A stretch of 64,000 bases of DNA from Actinomadura latina NBRC 106108 (GTDB lineage Bacteria; Actinomycetota; Actinomycetes; Streptosporangiales; Streptosporangiaceae), in NCBI RefSeq assembly GCF_001552195.1, contig NZ_BCQS01000013.1, positions 62,001-126,000 of the forward strand. Direction: 5' to 3'. Below are positions 1-12,800 of this stretch, one piece after another. The first letter of the stretch is position 1. Each line of letters opens with the position of its first letter. Below the pieces are notes generated by a model. It worked only from the letters and a program-made list of their open reading frames with translations. It ran no database searches and was not told the origin of the DNA. The translations under genes and the position numbers were made by a program.

Positions 1-3000
1 TCCCGCCCCGGTAGGACGCCTCCGCCGGACGCGGCCGGTCGGCCGGAAGCGCGAGCTCCTCCGGCAGGCCGGAGAGGGCGTCCCGCCAGTAGGCGATCTG
101 CTGCGAGATCAGGCTCCCGGGGTCGTCCTCGGAGCCGAACAGCTCGCGCTGCCAGAGCGTGTAGTCGGCGTACTGGACGGGCAGCGGCGCCCACTGCGGC
201 CGCCGCCCCTCCGCGCGGGCCGCGTAGGCGAGGATCACGTCGCGGGCGAGCGGCGCCATCGACCAGCCGTCCGCCGCGATGTGGTGCAGGACGATCATCA
301 GGACGTGCGCGCCGTCCCCGAGCGCGAACAGCCGGGCGCGCAGCGGCGGCTCCACCGACAGGTCGAAGCCGCGCCCGACCTCGGCGGCCAGCGCCATCGG
401 CAGCCCCGCCTCGCCGGTCTCGGTGACGTCGAGCCGGGGCCGCGCGGCGGCCGGTTCGAGGACGAGCTGCCGGGCGGTGCCCGACCCGTCCGGGAAGATC
501 GTGCGGAGCGACTCGTGCCGCGCCACCACGTCGGCGAGGGCCTCCCGCAGCGCCTCCAGGTCGAGGGAGCCGCTGAGGCGCAGCGCGACCGGCATGTTGA
601 ACGTCGCCGACGAGCCCTCGAACCGGTTGAGGAACCAGAGCCGCTGCTGCGCGTACGACAGCGGCACCACATCGGGACGCTCGGCCCGCACCAGCGGCGG
701 GCGCACCTCACCCGCCGCCTCCGACAGCCGTTCGGCGAGACCGGCGGGGGTCGGCGCCTCGAACAGCGCCCGGACGGGCAGCTCGGCGCCGAGCGCGGAC
801 CGGATCCTGCTGACGAGCCGGGTCGCGGTGAGCGAGTCGCCGCCGAGGTCGAAGAACCCGTCGTCCACGCCGGCCCTCGGCACCCCGAGGACCTCCGCGA
901 ACAGCCCGCAAAGGATCTCCTCCTGCGGGGTGCGCGGCGCGCGGCCGGCGGCGGCGCCGGCGTCGGGCGCGGGCAGCGCGGCCCGGTCTAGCTTGCCGTT
1001 CACCGTGAGCGGCAGCGCGTCCAGGACGGTGAACGCCGGGACCATGTAGTCGGGCAGCCGCTCGGCCGCGTACCGGCGGGCGGCCGCGACGTCGGCGTCC
1101 GGGCCCACGAGGTAGGCGGCGAGGCGCTTGTCGCCGGGCCGGTCCTCGCGGACGACCACGGCGGCCTGCGCGACGCCCGGGCACCCGGCGAGGACGTTCT
1201 CGATCTCGCCGGGCTCCACCCGGAACCCGCGGATCTTGACCTGGTCGTCGGCGCGGCCGAGGTACTCGATCGTGCCGTCCGGGAGCCACCGGGCCAGGTC
1301 GCCGGTGCGGTACATGCGGTCGCCGGGCGCGCCGAACGGGTCGGCGACGAACCGCTCGGCGGACAGGCCGGGCCGGTCGAGGTACCCGCGCGCGAGCTGC
1401 ACGCCCGCGAGGTAGAGCTCGCCGGGAACGCCCACCGGGACGGGCTGGAGCGCGGTGTCGAGCACGTACGACCGGGTGTTGCGGTACGGAGCGCCGACCG
1501 ACGGGTGCTCGCTGCGCGCGACGACCTGGTTCATCGTGTCGATGGTCGACTCGGTGGGCCCGTAGAAGTTGCGCGCGGTGACGCCGGGGATCGCGCGGAG
1601 TTCGGCCCACAGGTTCTCGCTGACGGCCTCGCCGCCGAGGAGCAGCTGCGCCGGCAGATGCCGCCCGTCGTCGTCCAGCAGTCCCGCTTCGCGGAGCGAG
1701 GCGAAGTGCGACGGGGTGGTGTTCACCAGGTCGATCTGCGCGCGCGCCACGTACTCGGTGTACGCCTCAACGTCGCGGCGGGTGTCGTCGTCGATGAGGT
1801 GCAGCTCGTGGCCGTACATCATCCACAGCAGGCCCATCCAGGACGTGTCGAACGAGAACGACGCCAGATGCGCGAACCGCATCCGCCGCCCGCCGGCGGC
1901 CGCGATCGCCGGGTCGATGAACGCGTCCCGATGCGCCTCGAAGTAGTTGAGCACCCCCACATGCGGGACGGCCACGCCCTTGGGCCGACCAGTCGACCCG
2001 GACGTGTAGATGACGTAGGCGGCGTTCTCCGCCCGCAGAGCGCGGACCCGCTCCCCGTCCGCCGGATCGTGCGCCGGCCGCCCGGCGGCCTCCGCCGGAC
2101 CGTCGTCGCCGATGATCAGAACGGCCGGATCGTGCGGCGTACGCGCGACGACGTCCGGCCGGTCTCCGGTGGTGAGGGTGAGGGCGGGGCGGGCGTCGGC
2201 CAGCATGTAGCCGATGCGGTCGGACGGGTACTCGGGATCGATCGGGACGTACGCGGCGCCCGCCTTGAGGACGCCGAGGATCGCGACGACGATCGCGGGA
2301 GTGCGCGGAAGGACCACGGCCACGCGGTCCTCGGGGCCTATGCCCCGCGCGATCAGCTCGTGGGCCAGGCGGTTGGCGCGTTCGTTCAGCTCCGAGTACG
2401 TGAGGGCCGTGTCACCGCAGACCAGGGCCGCGTCCGAGGGCGTGCGGTCGGCCTGGGCCTCGAAGAGGGCCGGGAGGGTGCCGGCCGGGACGGGCCCGGC
2501 GGTGTCGTTCCAGCCCTCCAGCAGAACCCGCTCGTCCTCGCCCGCAAGGTCGACCGCGCCGATGAGGCGGTCGGAGTCGGCGGCGAAGGCCTCCAGGAAG
2601 CGGCGGATGCGGGCCAGGACCGCTTCGACGACCTCGTGCTCGTAGACGTCGGGGCGGTAGTGCAGGCGGAGCGACAGCCTGTCGCCGGGCGCGGCGACGA
2701 ACGACAGGGGGAAGTGGGTCGCGTCGTAGGAGTCGGCGCCGGCGATGCGGACGCCGTTGAGGGAGCCGTCCATCGACGACGGGTCGAACGGGTAGTTCTC
2801 CAGCACCGTCATCGTGTCGAACAGCGCGCCGCCGTGGCCCGCCACGCGCTGGATGTCGGTGAGGCCGAGGTGGTGGTGGGCGAGGAGTTCGGTCTGCTCC
2901 TCCTGGAGGCGTTCCAGGAGGGAGCCGAGCGACTCGTCCGGCCGGTGGCGGACGCGGATCGGCAGCGTGTTGATGAACAGCCCGATCATCTGCTCGATGC

Positions 3001-3832
3001 CGGGCAGTTCGGGCGGCCGGCCGGAGACCGTGGCGCCGAACACCACGTCGTTCGTGCCGAGGAGGCGGCCGAGGACGAGGCCCCAGGCGCCCTGCAGGAC
3101 GGTGCTGAGGGTGACCCCGTGGCGGCGGGCCGCGCGGGTGAGGCGGCGGGTGGTCTTCTCGTCGAGTTCGGTGATGGTCCGCTTCGGGGGTTCCGGGGCG
3201 CGGGCGGCGGCCTCGGGGGCGACGAGGCTGGGCTCGTCCACGCCGTCCAGGGCGCGGCGCCAGGCCTCCTCGGCGGCGGCGCGGTCCTGCCGGGCGAGCC
3301 AGGCCAGGTAGTTCTTGTACGGGGTGACGCGTGGCATCCCCGTGTCGTGGCCGCCCTGCATGTAGAGCAGGAACAGCTCGGTCGCGAGGATCGGCGTGGA
3401 CCAGCCGTCCAGCAGGATGTGGTGGTTCGTGAAGATCAGCCGGAACCGCTCGGGGCCCATCCGCACGAGGACGAAGCGCAGCAGCGGCGGCGCCGTCATG
3501 TCGAAGCCGCGCGCCCGCTCCCGGGCGACGACGGCGTCGGCCTCGGCCCCCGACGCGGTGACCTCCTCCCACGGCAGCTCGACCGTGCGCGGGATCACCT
3601 GGACGGGGCGCGACAGGTCCTCGTGCCAGAACGCGGCGCGCAGGTTGGCGTGCCGGCGCAGCAGCGTCTCCGCGGCGGTGCGCAGCGCGGCGGCGTCCAG
3701 GGGGCCTTCCAGGTCGAGGACGAACTGGGCCGTGTAGACGTCCCCGGCGCCCGCGTCGAAGAGGGCGTGGAAGAAGAAACCCTGCTGCAAGGGCGACAGC
3801 GGCAGGATGTCCTCGAGGTCCCCCCGGTTCAC
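1..3832 (-). CDS. NRPS, C-A-T-C..., 3' end outside the window
   Basis: Second NRPS of the assembly line. About 1277 residues are visible and the gene continues past the left edge. Order: condensation (residues ~5-425, starting DILPLSPLQQGFFFHA, active site HHILLDG near 137), adenylation (~437-957, A3 YTSGSTGRPKG near 612), carrier with LGGDS near 998, then a second condensation domain (~1047 on, HHIAADG near 1186). My reading of the adenylation pocket is DTMNLGFIDK; I do not recognise a substrate. The GTG start overlaps the TGA of the preceding NRPS, which fixes the start and implies translational coupling. The first C domain follows an epimerase, so it should be of the type accepting a D-residue donor (family knowledge). 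The last C domain is nearly identical in DNA to the module 4 C domain of the neighbour. No thioesterase is in view. Confidence 0.93.
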   Translation of the reverse strand, partial: MNRGDLEDILPLSPLQQGFFFHALFDAGAGDVYTAQFVLDLEGPLDAAALRTAAETLLRRHANLRAAFWHEDLSRPVQVIPRTVELPWEEVTASGAEADAVVARERARGFDMTAPPLLRFVLVRMGPERFRLIFTNHHILLDGWSTPILATELFLLYMQGGHDTGMPRVTPYKNYLAWLARQDRAAAEEAWRRALDGVDEPSLVAPEAAARAPEPPKRTITELDEKTTRRLTRAARRHGVTLSTVLQGAWGLVLGRLLGTNDVVFGATVSGRPPELPGIEQMIGLFINTLPIRVRHRPDESLGSLLERLQEEQTELLAHHHLGLTDIQRVAGHGGALFDTMTVLENYPFDPSSMDGSLNGVRIAGADSYDATHFPLSFVAAPGDRLSLRLHYRPDVYEHEVVEAVLARIRRFLEAFAADSDRLIGAVDLAGEDERVLLEGWNDTAGPVPAGTLPALFEAQADRTPSDAALVCGDTALTYSELNERANRLAHELIARGIGPEDRVAVVLPRTPAIVVAILGVLKAGAAYVPIDPEYPSDRIGYMLADARPALTLTTGDRPDVVARTPHDPAVLIIGDDGPAEAAGRPAHDPADGERVRALRAENAAYVIYTSGSTGRPKGVAVPHVGVLNYFEAHRDAFIDPAIAAAGGRRMRFAHLASFSFDTSWMGLLWMMYGHELHLIDDDTRRDVEAYTEYVARAQIDLVNTTPSHFASLREAGLLDDDGRHLPAQLLLGGEAVSENLWAELRAIPGVTARNFYGPTESTIDTMNQVVARSEHPSVGAPYRNTRSYVLDTALQPVPVGVPGELYLAGVQLARGYLDRPGLSAERFVADPFGAPGDRMYRTGDLARWLPDGTIEYLGRADDQVKIRGFRVEPGEIENVLAGCPGVAQAAVVVREDRPGDKRLAAYLVGPDADVAAARRYAAERLPDYMVPAFTVLDALPLTVNGKLDRAALPAPDAGAAAGRAPRTPQEEILCGLFAEVLGVPRAGVDDGFFDLGGDSLTATRLVSRIRSALGAELPVRALFEAPTPAGLAERLSEAAGEVRPPLVRAERPDVVPLSYAQQRLWFLNRFEGSSATFNMPVALRLSGSLDLEALREALADVVARHESLRTIFPDGSGTARQLVLEPAAARPRLDVTETGEAGLPMALAAEVGRGFDLSVEPPLRARLFALGDGAHVLMIVLHHIAADGWSMAPLARDVILAYAARAEGRRPQWAPLPVQYADYTLWQRELFGSEDDPGSLISQQIAYWRDALSGLPEELALPADRPRPAEASYRGG

Positions 3833-6800
3833 GACTTGTGCCTCCACGCGGTCTGCAGCTTGTCGATCTCGTGCTGGTCCAGCTCGACGAGCAGGTCGGA
3901 CGGGGTGAAGCCGCCCGCGTCACCGGCGGCGACGTCGGCGGCGAGGGTGCGCAGCGCGGTGAACCAGCCCTCGGCCAGGGCCCGCACGTCGGCGGGCTCC
4001 AGCAGGCCGCCCGGCCACGTCCAGGTCGCCGACAGCACGGGCCCGCCGGGCAGGTCGCGGGTGACGGCGTTGATCTCCAGGACGTGCGCCATCGGCATCG
4101 CGGGGTCCTCGCCGGCGGGGAGTTCCTCGGCGGAGAGCGTCCAGTCCCCGCCCTCGTCGCCGGACGCGACCCGGCCGAGGTAGTTGAAGGCGATCTGCGC
4201 GGGCGGGACGCCGGCCAGTTCCTCGGCGGCCTCGCCGCCGCCGTAGCGGAGCAGGCCGTAGCCGATGCCGCCGTCCGGGATCGCCCGGAGCTGCTCCTTC
4301 ACCGTCTTCAGGGCGGCGCCGCCGGTCGCGTTGCCCGCGTCCAGCCGGACGGGGTGGATCGAGGTGAACCATCCGGCGGTGCGGGAGACGTCGGCGCCCG
4401 GGACGACGTCCTCGCGGCCGTGGCCTTCGAGATCGATGAGGACGCCCGTGCCGCGCCCGCCCCGGTGCCGCCGCCACTGGGCGACCGCGAGGGCGAGGCC
4501 GGTGAGCAGCACGTCGTTGACCCGTCCGTGGAACGCGGCCGGGACCTCGGTGAGGAGGGGCTCGGTCACGTCGGCGGGCAGGTCGAGGGTGACCGAGCGG
4601 GCGCGGGCCGCGACGTCGGCGCGCGGATCGAGGGGGCGCCCGGCGAGGTTCTGCGGCGGGCCGTCGACGATGTCGAGCCAGTCCTCCAGCTCGTCCTCGT
4701 CCCGCTCGGACGCGGTGAGCTTCTGCGCCCAGCGGCGGAACGACGTCGGCACCGGGTCGAGGCCTCCCCCGGCCCAGGCGGTGACGAGGTCGGGCAGCAG
4801 GATGCGCCACGACACGCCGTCCACGACCAGGTGGTGCAGGACGACGAGGAGGCGCCCCTGCTCCTGGCCCGCGTCGAACCAGACGAGCTGCGCGACCGTC
4901 CCGGCGGCCGGGTCGAGGCGGTCGCGGGCGGCGGCGGCCTGCTCGGCGATGACGGACTGGAGCTTGTCGGCGTCGAGCCCGGCGACGTCGACGCGGGTGA
5001 CCAGCGCGGCCGCGTCGGACGATCCGGCCGGCCGGACGACGGGCTGCCAGCCGTCCAGGCGGAGCCGGAGGACGTCGTGGTGGTCCAGGAGGGTCTGGAA
5101 CGCGGCGGTCAGCCGCTCGATGCCGAGGTCCGGCGGTGTGCGCAGCAGCATCGACTGGTGGAAGCCCCTGATCAGGGCGGCGTCGCCGTCCACCCGGTCG
5201 CGCAGCCACGCGACGATCGGGGTGACGGGGACGGGGCCGACCCCGGCGCCGGGCGCCTCGGGCTCGATCTCCTCGCCCTCGCCGACCGGCCTGGCGGTCG
5301 CCGCCAGTTCCTCGACGGTCTGGTGCTGGAACACGTCCCGGGGCGTGATGACCAGGCCGGACTGGCGGGCGCGGGACACGAGCTGGATCGCGATGATCGA
5401 GTCGCCGCCGAGGTCGAAGAACCCGTCGTCGACGCCCACCCGCTCCAGGCCGAGGACCTCGGCGAACAGGCCCGCGAGGGTCTCCTCCTCGGCGGTGCGC
5501 GGCGCGCGCGACGACACCTTCCCGGCGAAGTCCGGGGCGGGCAGCGCCTTGCGGTCGAGCTTGCCGTTGACGGTGAGCGGCAGCGCGTCCAGCTCGACGA
5601 CCACGGCCGGGACCATGTAGTCGGGCAGGTCCTTGCCGGCGAACCGGCGCAGCTCGGACGAGTCGGCGCCCGATCCGACGACGTAGGCGACGAGGCGGTC
5701 GTCGCGGACGATCACGGCGGCGTCGGAGACCGCGTCGTGGCGGGCGAGGGCCGACTCGATCTCGCCCAGCTCGATCCGGAATCCGCGCAGCTGCACCTGC
5801 TGGTCGCTGCGGCCGAGGTATTCGAGGCGGCCGTCGTTCAGCCTGCGGCCGAGGTCGCCCGTCCGGTACATGCGGGCGCCGGGCTCGCCGAACGGGTCGG
5901 CGACGAACCGCTCGGCGGACAGGCCCGGACGGTTCAGGTAGCCGCGCGCCAGCCCCGCACCGGACACGTACAGCTCGCCGACGACGCCGGGCGCGACCGG
6001 CTGGAGGCGGTCGTCCAGGACGTAGAGGCGCAGGTCGGGGATGCCGACCCCGATGACGCTGCCGGGCGCGGTCGCCGCGTAGGCGCGGTCGAGTGCGATG
6101 TACGAGACGTGGACGGTCGTCTCGGTGATCCCGTACATGTTGACGAGCGTCGGGGCGTCCTCGGCGTGCCGGGAGTACCAGTCCTCCAGGCGGCCCAGGT
6201 CGAGGGCCTCGCCGCCGAACACGATGTAGCGCAACGCCAGCTCGGTGCCGGGAACGTCCCGGTCGGCGGCCATCAGCTGGTAGAACGCCGACGGGGTCTG
6301 GTTGAGGACGGTCACCCTCTCCGCGGCCAGCAGGGCGAGGAACTCCTCCGGCGAGCGCGACGTCAGGTACGGGACGACGACGAGACGGCCGCCGTAGAGC
6401 AGCGAGCCCCACAGCTCCCACACGGTGAAGTCGAACGCGTAGGAGTGGAACAAGGTCCACACGTCGTCCGGGCCGAAGTCGAACCATTCCTCGGTCGAAC
6501 GCAGCAGCCGCACCACGTTCTGGTGCGGAACCACCACGCCCTTGGGACGACCCGTCGAACCCGACGTGTAGATGACGTACGCCGGGTGGTCGGGGTCGAT
6601 GGCGACATCGAGGTTGGTGTCGTCATAGCCCGTGGCGTCGAGGTCGTCGGGGCCGAGGGTGAGGACGGGGCGGGCGTCCTCGACCATGTACGCGATGCGG
6701 TCTTCCGGGTAGTCCGGGTCGATCGGGACGTACGCAGCACCCGCCTTCAACACGGCCAGGATCGCCACGACCAGCTCGGCCGAGCGCGGCAGCGCCAGCG

Positions 6801-9800
6801 CCACGAACTGCTCCGGCCCGACGCCCCGCTCGGCGAGGCGGCGCGCCAGGCGGTTCGCCTTCACGTTGACCTCGGCGTACGTCCACGAGACGCCCTCGAA
6901 CGTGACGGCGGGCGCGTCCGGACGCGCCGCCGCCTGCGCCTCGAACAGCGCCGGGATCGTGGCCCGCTCCACCGGGGCCGCGCCGGTGCCGGCCCACTCG
7001 CCGAGGATCAGCGACCGCTCCTCCGCCGACAGCACGTCGGCGGCGCCGATGGGCGCGTCCGGGTCGGCGAGCAGCGCGGACAGGTACCGCTCGAACCGCT
7101 CGACGAGCCGCCGCGCGGTGGCCGGGTCGTAGAGATCGAGCGCGTACTCCAGTTCGCCGTCGAGCCCGTCCTCCCGTTCGGTGAGGATCATCAGCAGGTC
7201 GAACCGGGACACGCCGGCGGTCAGCGGCTCCAGCTCGGCGCTGAAGCCCGGCATCTCCAGCCGCGCCTCGGGGTTGTTCTGGAACGTCAGCCCGACCTGG
7301 AACAGCGGGTGCCTGGCGAGGTGGCGCGGCGGGTTCAGCACCTCGACGAGCCGCTCGAACGGGACGTCCTGGTGCGCGTACGCGGCGAGGTCGGTCTCCT
7401 TGACCCGGCCGACCAGCTCGCGGAACGACGGGTCCCCGGACGTGTCGGTCCGGAAGACGAGCATGTTCACGAACATGCCGACGAGATCGTCCAGCGCCTC
7501 GTCGGTGCGGCCCGCGATGGGCGACCCGATCGGCACGTCCGTCCCCGCGCCGAGCCGGGTGAGCAGCGCGGCGAACGCGGCCTGGGCGACCATGAACGGG
7601 CTGGCGCCGGTCTCGCGGGCGATGTCGAGCAGCCGGGCGTGGACGCCGGCGCCGAGCCGGAACCGTTCCGTCCCGCCCCGGTAGGACGCCTCCGCCGGAC
7701 GCGGCCGGTCCGCCGGGAGCCGCAGCTCCTCGGGCAGCCCGGCCAGCGCGTCCCGCCAGTGGGCGATCTGCTGCGAGATCAGGCTCCCGGGGTCGTCCTC
7801 CGACCCGAAGAGCTCCTGCTGCCAGAGCGTGTAGTCGGCGTACTGGACGGGCAGCGGCGCCCACTCCGGTGCCGCGCCCCCGGCCCGTGCCGCGTAGGCG
7901 GTGATGAAGTCGCGGGCGAGCGGCGCCATCGACCAGCCGTCGCCGCCGACGTGGTGCATGAGCAGCAGCGCGACGTGCTCGTCCGGCGCGACCCGGAACA
8001 GGTGGGTGCGCAGCGGCGGCTCGGCGGTGATGTCGAACGCGTACCCGGCGGCCATGGCGAGCCGCGTCGGCAGCTCCGCCTCGGTCGTCTCGGTGACCTC
8101 CAGCTCGGGGCGGGCGGCGGCCGGGGCGAGGACGAGCTGGCGCGGCACTCCCCCGCCGTCCGGCAGGATCGTGCGAAGCGTCTCGTGCCGCTCCACGAGG
8201 TCGCCGACGGCGGCGCGGAGCGCGGCCACGTCCAGGGGGCCGCGGATGCGCAGCGCGGTCGGCATGTTGTAGGTCGCGGACGGCCCCTCGAACCGGCTGA
8301 GGAACCAGAGCCGCTGCTGCGCGTACGACGGCGGGATCACGTCGGGGCGCTCGCGCCGCTCCAGCGCCGGACGGGCCGGGCGGGCGGAGCCGCCGCCGAG
8401 GAGGGCGGCGAGGCTCGCGACGGTCGGCGCCTCGAACAGCGCCCGGACGGGCAGCTCGACGTCCAGCGCGCGCCGGACCCGGCTGACGACCCGCATGGCG
8501 ATGAGCGAGTTGCCGCCGAGCGCGAAGAAGTCGTCGTCGGCGCCGACCCGGTCCGCGCCGAGCAGCTCGGCGAAGACGGCGGCGACGGCCTCCTCCGCCT
8601 CCCCGGACGGGGCGCGGTACGCGGTCGCCGGGGCGATCGCCAGTTCCGGCTTCGGCAGCGCCTTGGCGTCGACCTTGCCGTTCGCCGTGAGCGGCATCTC
8701 GTCCAGGACGACGACGGCCGCGGGCACCATCGACTCGGGCAGGCTCTCCCGGATGTGGGCGCGCAGCTCCTCGGGGTCGAGCTCCTGGCCGGGCGCGGCG
8801 ACGACGTAGGCGACGAGCCGCTTCTCCGTGGGGCCCTCGACGGCCTCGACGGCCTCGGCGACGGCGGCGCCGGGCAGGTCGAGCCCCGCGACGGTGACGG
8901 CGCCCCGCGAGGCGGCGGCGGCCTCGAGCGTCCGCCGGAACCAGCCGGCGAGCCGCTCGGCCGTGTCGCGGTCGAACAGGTCGAGCGCGTACTCCAGCGT
9001 CCCGGCGAGCGCGCCGGAGCCGTCGCGGGCGTCCTCCAGCAGGAACTCCAGGTCGAACTTCGCGACCCCGGCGTCCACCGGCTCGACGGCGACGTGCAGT
9101 CCGGGCAGCTCGACCGACGCCTCCGGGTTGTTCTGCAGCGTCAGCATGACCTGGAACAGCGGGTGCCGCGCCAGCGACCGGACCGGGTTCAGCACCTCGA
9201 CGAGCCGCTCGAACGGGATGTCCTGGTGCGCGTAGGCGGCGAGGTCGGTCTCCCGGACGCGGGCGAGCAGCTCCGCGAACGACGGGTCGCCGGACGTGTC
9301 GGTCCGCAGCACGAGCGTGTTCACGAACACGCCGACGAGGTCGTCCAGGGCCTCGTCGGTGCGGCCCGCGATGGGCGACCCGATGGGGACGTCCGTCCCC
9401 GCGCCCAGGCGGGTGAGCAGCGCGGCGAGCGCCGCCTGCAGCACCATGAACACGCTGACCTGGTGGTCGCGGGCGAGCGCGCGCAGCCCGTCCGCCAGTT
9501 CCGCCGGCACCTCGAAGGGGACCTGGCCGCCCCGGTAGGACGCCCGGTCGGGGCGCGGCCGGTCGTGCGGCAGCCGGATCTGGTCGGGCAGCCCGGCGAG
9601 GGCGTCCTTCCAGTAGGCGAGCTGGCGGGCGGCGAGGCTGCCCGGGTCGCTCTCGCTGCCGAGCAGGTCGCGCTGCCAGAGCGCGTAGTCGGCGTACTGG
9701 ACGTCCAGCGGCGCCCACTCGGGGGCGCCGCCGTCGCGGCGGGCCAGGTAGGCGGTGATGACGTCGCGGGCGAGCGGCGCCATCGACCAGCCGTCGCCGG

Positions 9801-12800
9801 CGATGTGGTGCATGACGATGAGGAGGAGGTGCTCGTCCCGGTCCGATTCTCCGCGGTCGGTCCTGTAGAGGTGGGCGCGGACGGGCAGCTCGTTCGCCAG
9901 GTCGAACCCGCGCGTGGCGTCCATGTACAGGGCGCCGTGCAGGTCGGCCGGCTCGGTGACCGTGACCTGCGGCTCGGCCTCGCCGGGGGCGAGGATCACC
10001 TGGTGCGGCTCGCCGTCCGCGTCGCCGAACAGCGTCCGCAGCGACTCGTGCCGGGCGACGACGTCGCGGAGCGCGTCGCGCATCGCGCCGTGGTCGATCG
10101 CGCCGGTGAGCCGCAGCGGGATCGGCATGTTGTAGGTGGCGGTGAGCCCTTCGAGCCGGTTCAGGAACCAGAGCCGCTCCTGCGCGTACGACACCGGCAG
10201 CGGGACGGGCCGCTCCACCGGCCGCAGCGCGGGACGGGCCGCGCCGGCGGCCGAGGCGATCCGCGCGGCGATGCCCGCGACCGTCGGGGCCTCGAACAGC
10301 GCGCGGACGGGCAGCTCCACGTTCAGCGCGGCGCGGGCGCGGGCGACGACGCGGGTCGCCTTCAGCGAGTCGCCGCCGTGGTCGAAGAACCCGTCGTCGA
10401 CGCCGACCCGGTCCAGGCCGAGGACGTCGGCGAAGATGCCGCAGAGGATCTCCTCGCGGGCGTCGCGCGGGCCCCGCGCGGTGAGGTCGGCGGTGAAGTC
10501 CGGCTCGGGCAGCGCGGACCGGTCGAGCTTGCCGTTCGGGTTGAGCGGCATCGCGTCCAGCACGACGATCGCGGACGGCACCATGTAGTCCGGCAGCGTG
10601 TCCGCGACGAACGCGCGCAGCTCGGCGGGGTCGACCCGGTCGCTTCCGGGCGCGCCGACGACGTAGCCGGCGAGGACGTTGTCGCCGACCGTGTCGCGGC
10701 GCGCCACGACGACGCTCTGCGTCACCGCCGGGTGCGCGGACAGGGCGGTCTCGATCTCGCCCAGCTCGATCCGGAAGCCGCGCACCTTCACCTGGTGGTC
10801 GAGGCGGCCGAGGTACTCGATGTGGCCGGCGCGGTTCCAGCGGACGAGGTCGCCCGTCCGGTACATGCGCTCGCCCGGCCCGCCGAACGGGCAGGCGACG
10901 AACCGGTCCGCCGACAGGGCGGGGCGGCGCAGGTAGCCGCGGGCCAGGCCGTCGCCCGCGAGGTACAGCTCGCCCGGCACCCCGACCGGGACGGGGCCGA
11001 GCCGGTCGTCCAGCACGTAGGCGCGGGTGTTGGCCATCGGGCGGCCGATCGGCGCGAAACCGTCGGTGTTGCCGTCGTCGTACCAGCCGGTGACGAAGAT
11101 CGTCGCCTCGGTGGGGCCGTAGATGTTGGAGATGCGGGCGTCCGGCAGCAGCGCCCGGACGTCCCGGACGAGCTGCGGCGGCAGCGCCTCCCCGCCGAGC
11201 GCCACGTCCCCGGCCTCCAGCCGGAGCCCGCCGCGCGACAGCAGTACCGACACCGCCGACGGGACGCCGCTGATCAGCGTCCCGGACCAGCCGCCGCGCT
11301 CGGCGATCTCCAGCAGGTCGCGGACGACCTCGATCTCGCCGCCGGCGGTGAGCGGCACCAGCCACTCGAACACCGACACGTCGAAGTTCAGCGACGTGGA
11401 GAACAGCACGCGCCGCATCCGGCCGGGGCCGTAGCTCGCCATCGACTCGGCGCAGAAGTCCACGACGTTCGCGTGCGAGATGACGACGCCCTTGGGGCGG
11501 CCCGTCGAACCGGACGTGTAGATGATGTACGCCGGGTTCGCGGGGCGCAGCGGCCGGACGCGCTCGGCGTCCGTGACGTCCGCCCCGGAGAGGCCGCTGA
11601 GGGAGAGCGTGTCGAGTTCGACGCGGGGCGTCCCGCCGGGCAGGCCGGCCGCCGACGTCGTGATGACGCAGGCTGGGGCGGCGTCCTCCAGCATGTAGGC
11701 GATGCGGTCGGACGGGTACGCCAGGTCGATCGGCTGGTATCCGGCGCCCGCCTTGAGGACGGCCAGCGCCGCGACCACCAGGTCGGCGTCGCGCGGGAGC
11801 GCGAGGGCGACGAAGTCCTCGGCTCCGACGCCGCGCTGGATGAGGTGGCGGGCGAGCCGGTTCGCGCGGGCGTTCAGCTCGGCGTAGCTGAGCCCGGTCC
11901 GCCCCGCGATGACGGCGGTCGCGTCCGGGGTGCGGGCGGCCTGCCGCTCGACCAGCTCCGGGACGACGGCGGGCGCGACCGGCACGCCGGTGTCGTTCCA
12001 GCGGTCGAGGAGCATGCCGCGTTCGGCGTCGTCGAGCAGGTCGACGGCGCTGAGCGGCAGGGACGGGTCGGCGGCGACCTGGGCGAGGAGCCGCTCCAGG
12101 CGGGCCGCCATCGACGCGGCGGTCTCCGGGTCGAACAGGTCGAGCGCGTACTCCAGCCGGCAGTCGATCCCGGCGGGGGCGCCGGCCGCGTCGCGCGTCT
12201 CGTCCACCAGCAGCGCGAGGTCGAAGCGGGACACTCCGGGGTCGACCGGCTCCAGCGCGACCGTCAGGCCGGGCAGCTCGACCCGCGCGGACGGGTTGTT
12301 CTGGATCGAGATCATCGCCTGGAACAGCGGGTGCCGCGCCATCGACCGCTGCGGGTTCAGCACCTCGACGAGCCGCTCGAACGGGACGTCCTGGTTCGCG
12401 AACGCGGCGAGGTCGGCCGCGCGGACCCGGCCGAGCAGCTCCGCGAACGTCGGGTCGCCGGCGGTGTCGGTGCGCAGCACGAGGGTGTTCACGAACACGC
12501 CGACCAGGTCGTGCACGGCCTCGTCGCCGCGGTTCGCGACCGGCGAGCCGATCGGCACGTCCGTCCCGGCGCCGAGGCGGGTGAACAGGCCGGCGAGCGC
12601 GGCCTGCAGCACCATGAACAGGCTGGCGCGGTGGTCGCGGCCGAGCGCGGTGAGCGCGGCGTGCAGGCCGGGCGGCAGCGTGAACGGGTGCTGGGCGCCC
12701 CGGTAGGTGGCGCGGGCCGGGCGCGGCCGGTCCGCCGGGAGCGCCAGCTCCTCGGGCAGCCCGGCGAGGGCCTCCCGCCAGTACGCGAGCTGGCGGCTGA

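Noticed and set aside
1505..4183. An 892-codon plus-strand frame opposite the second NRPS
   Set aside because: Same antisense effect; the minus strand has a full C-A-T reading with correct motifs.
8490..8520. T3 core GGNSL as a broken carrier site
   Set aside because: Asn before the Ser occurs in working carrier domains; the Ser is present, so the site is probably functional.
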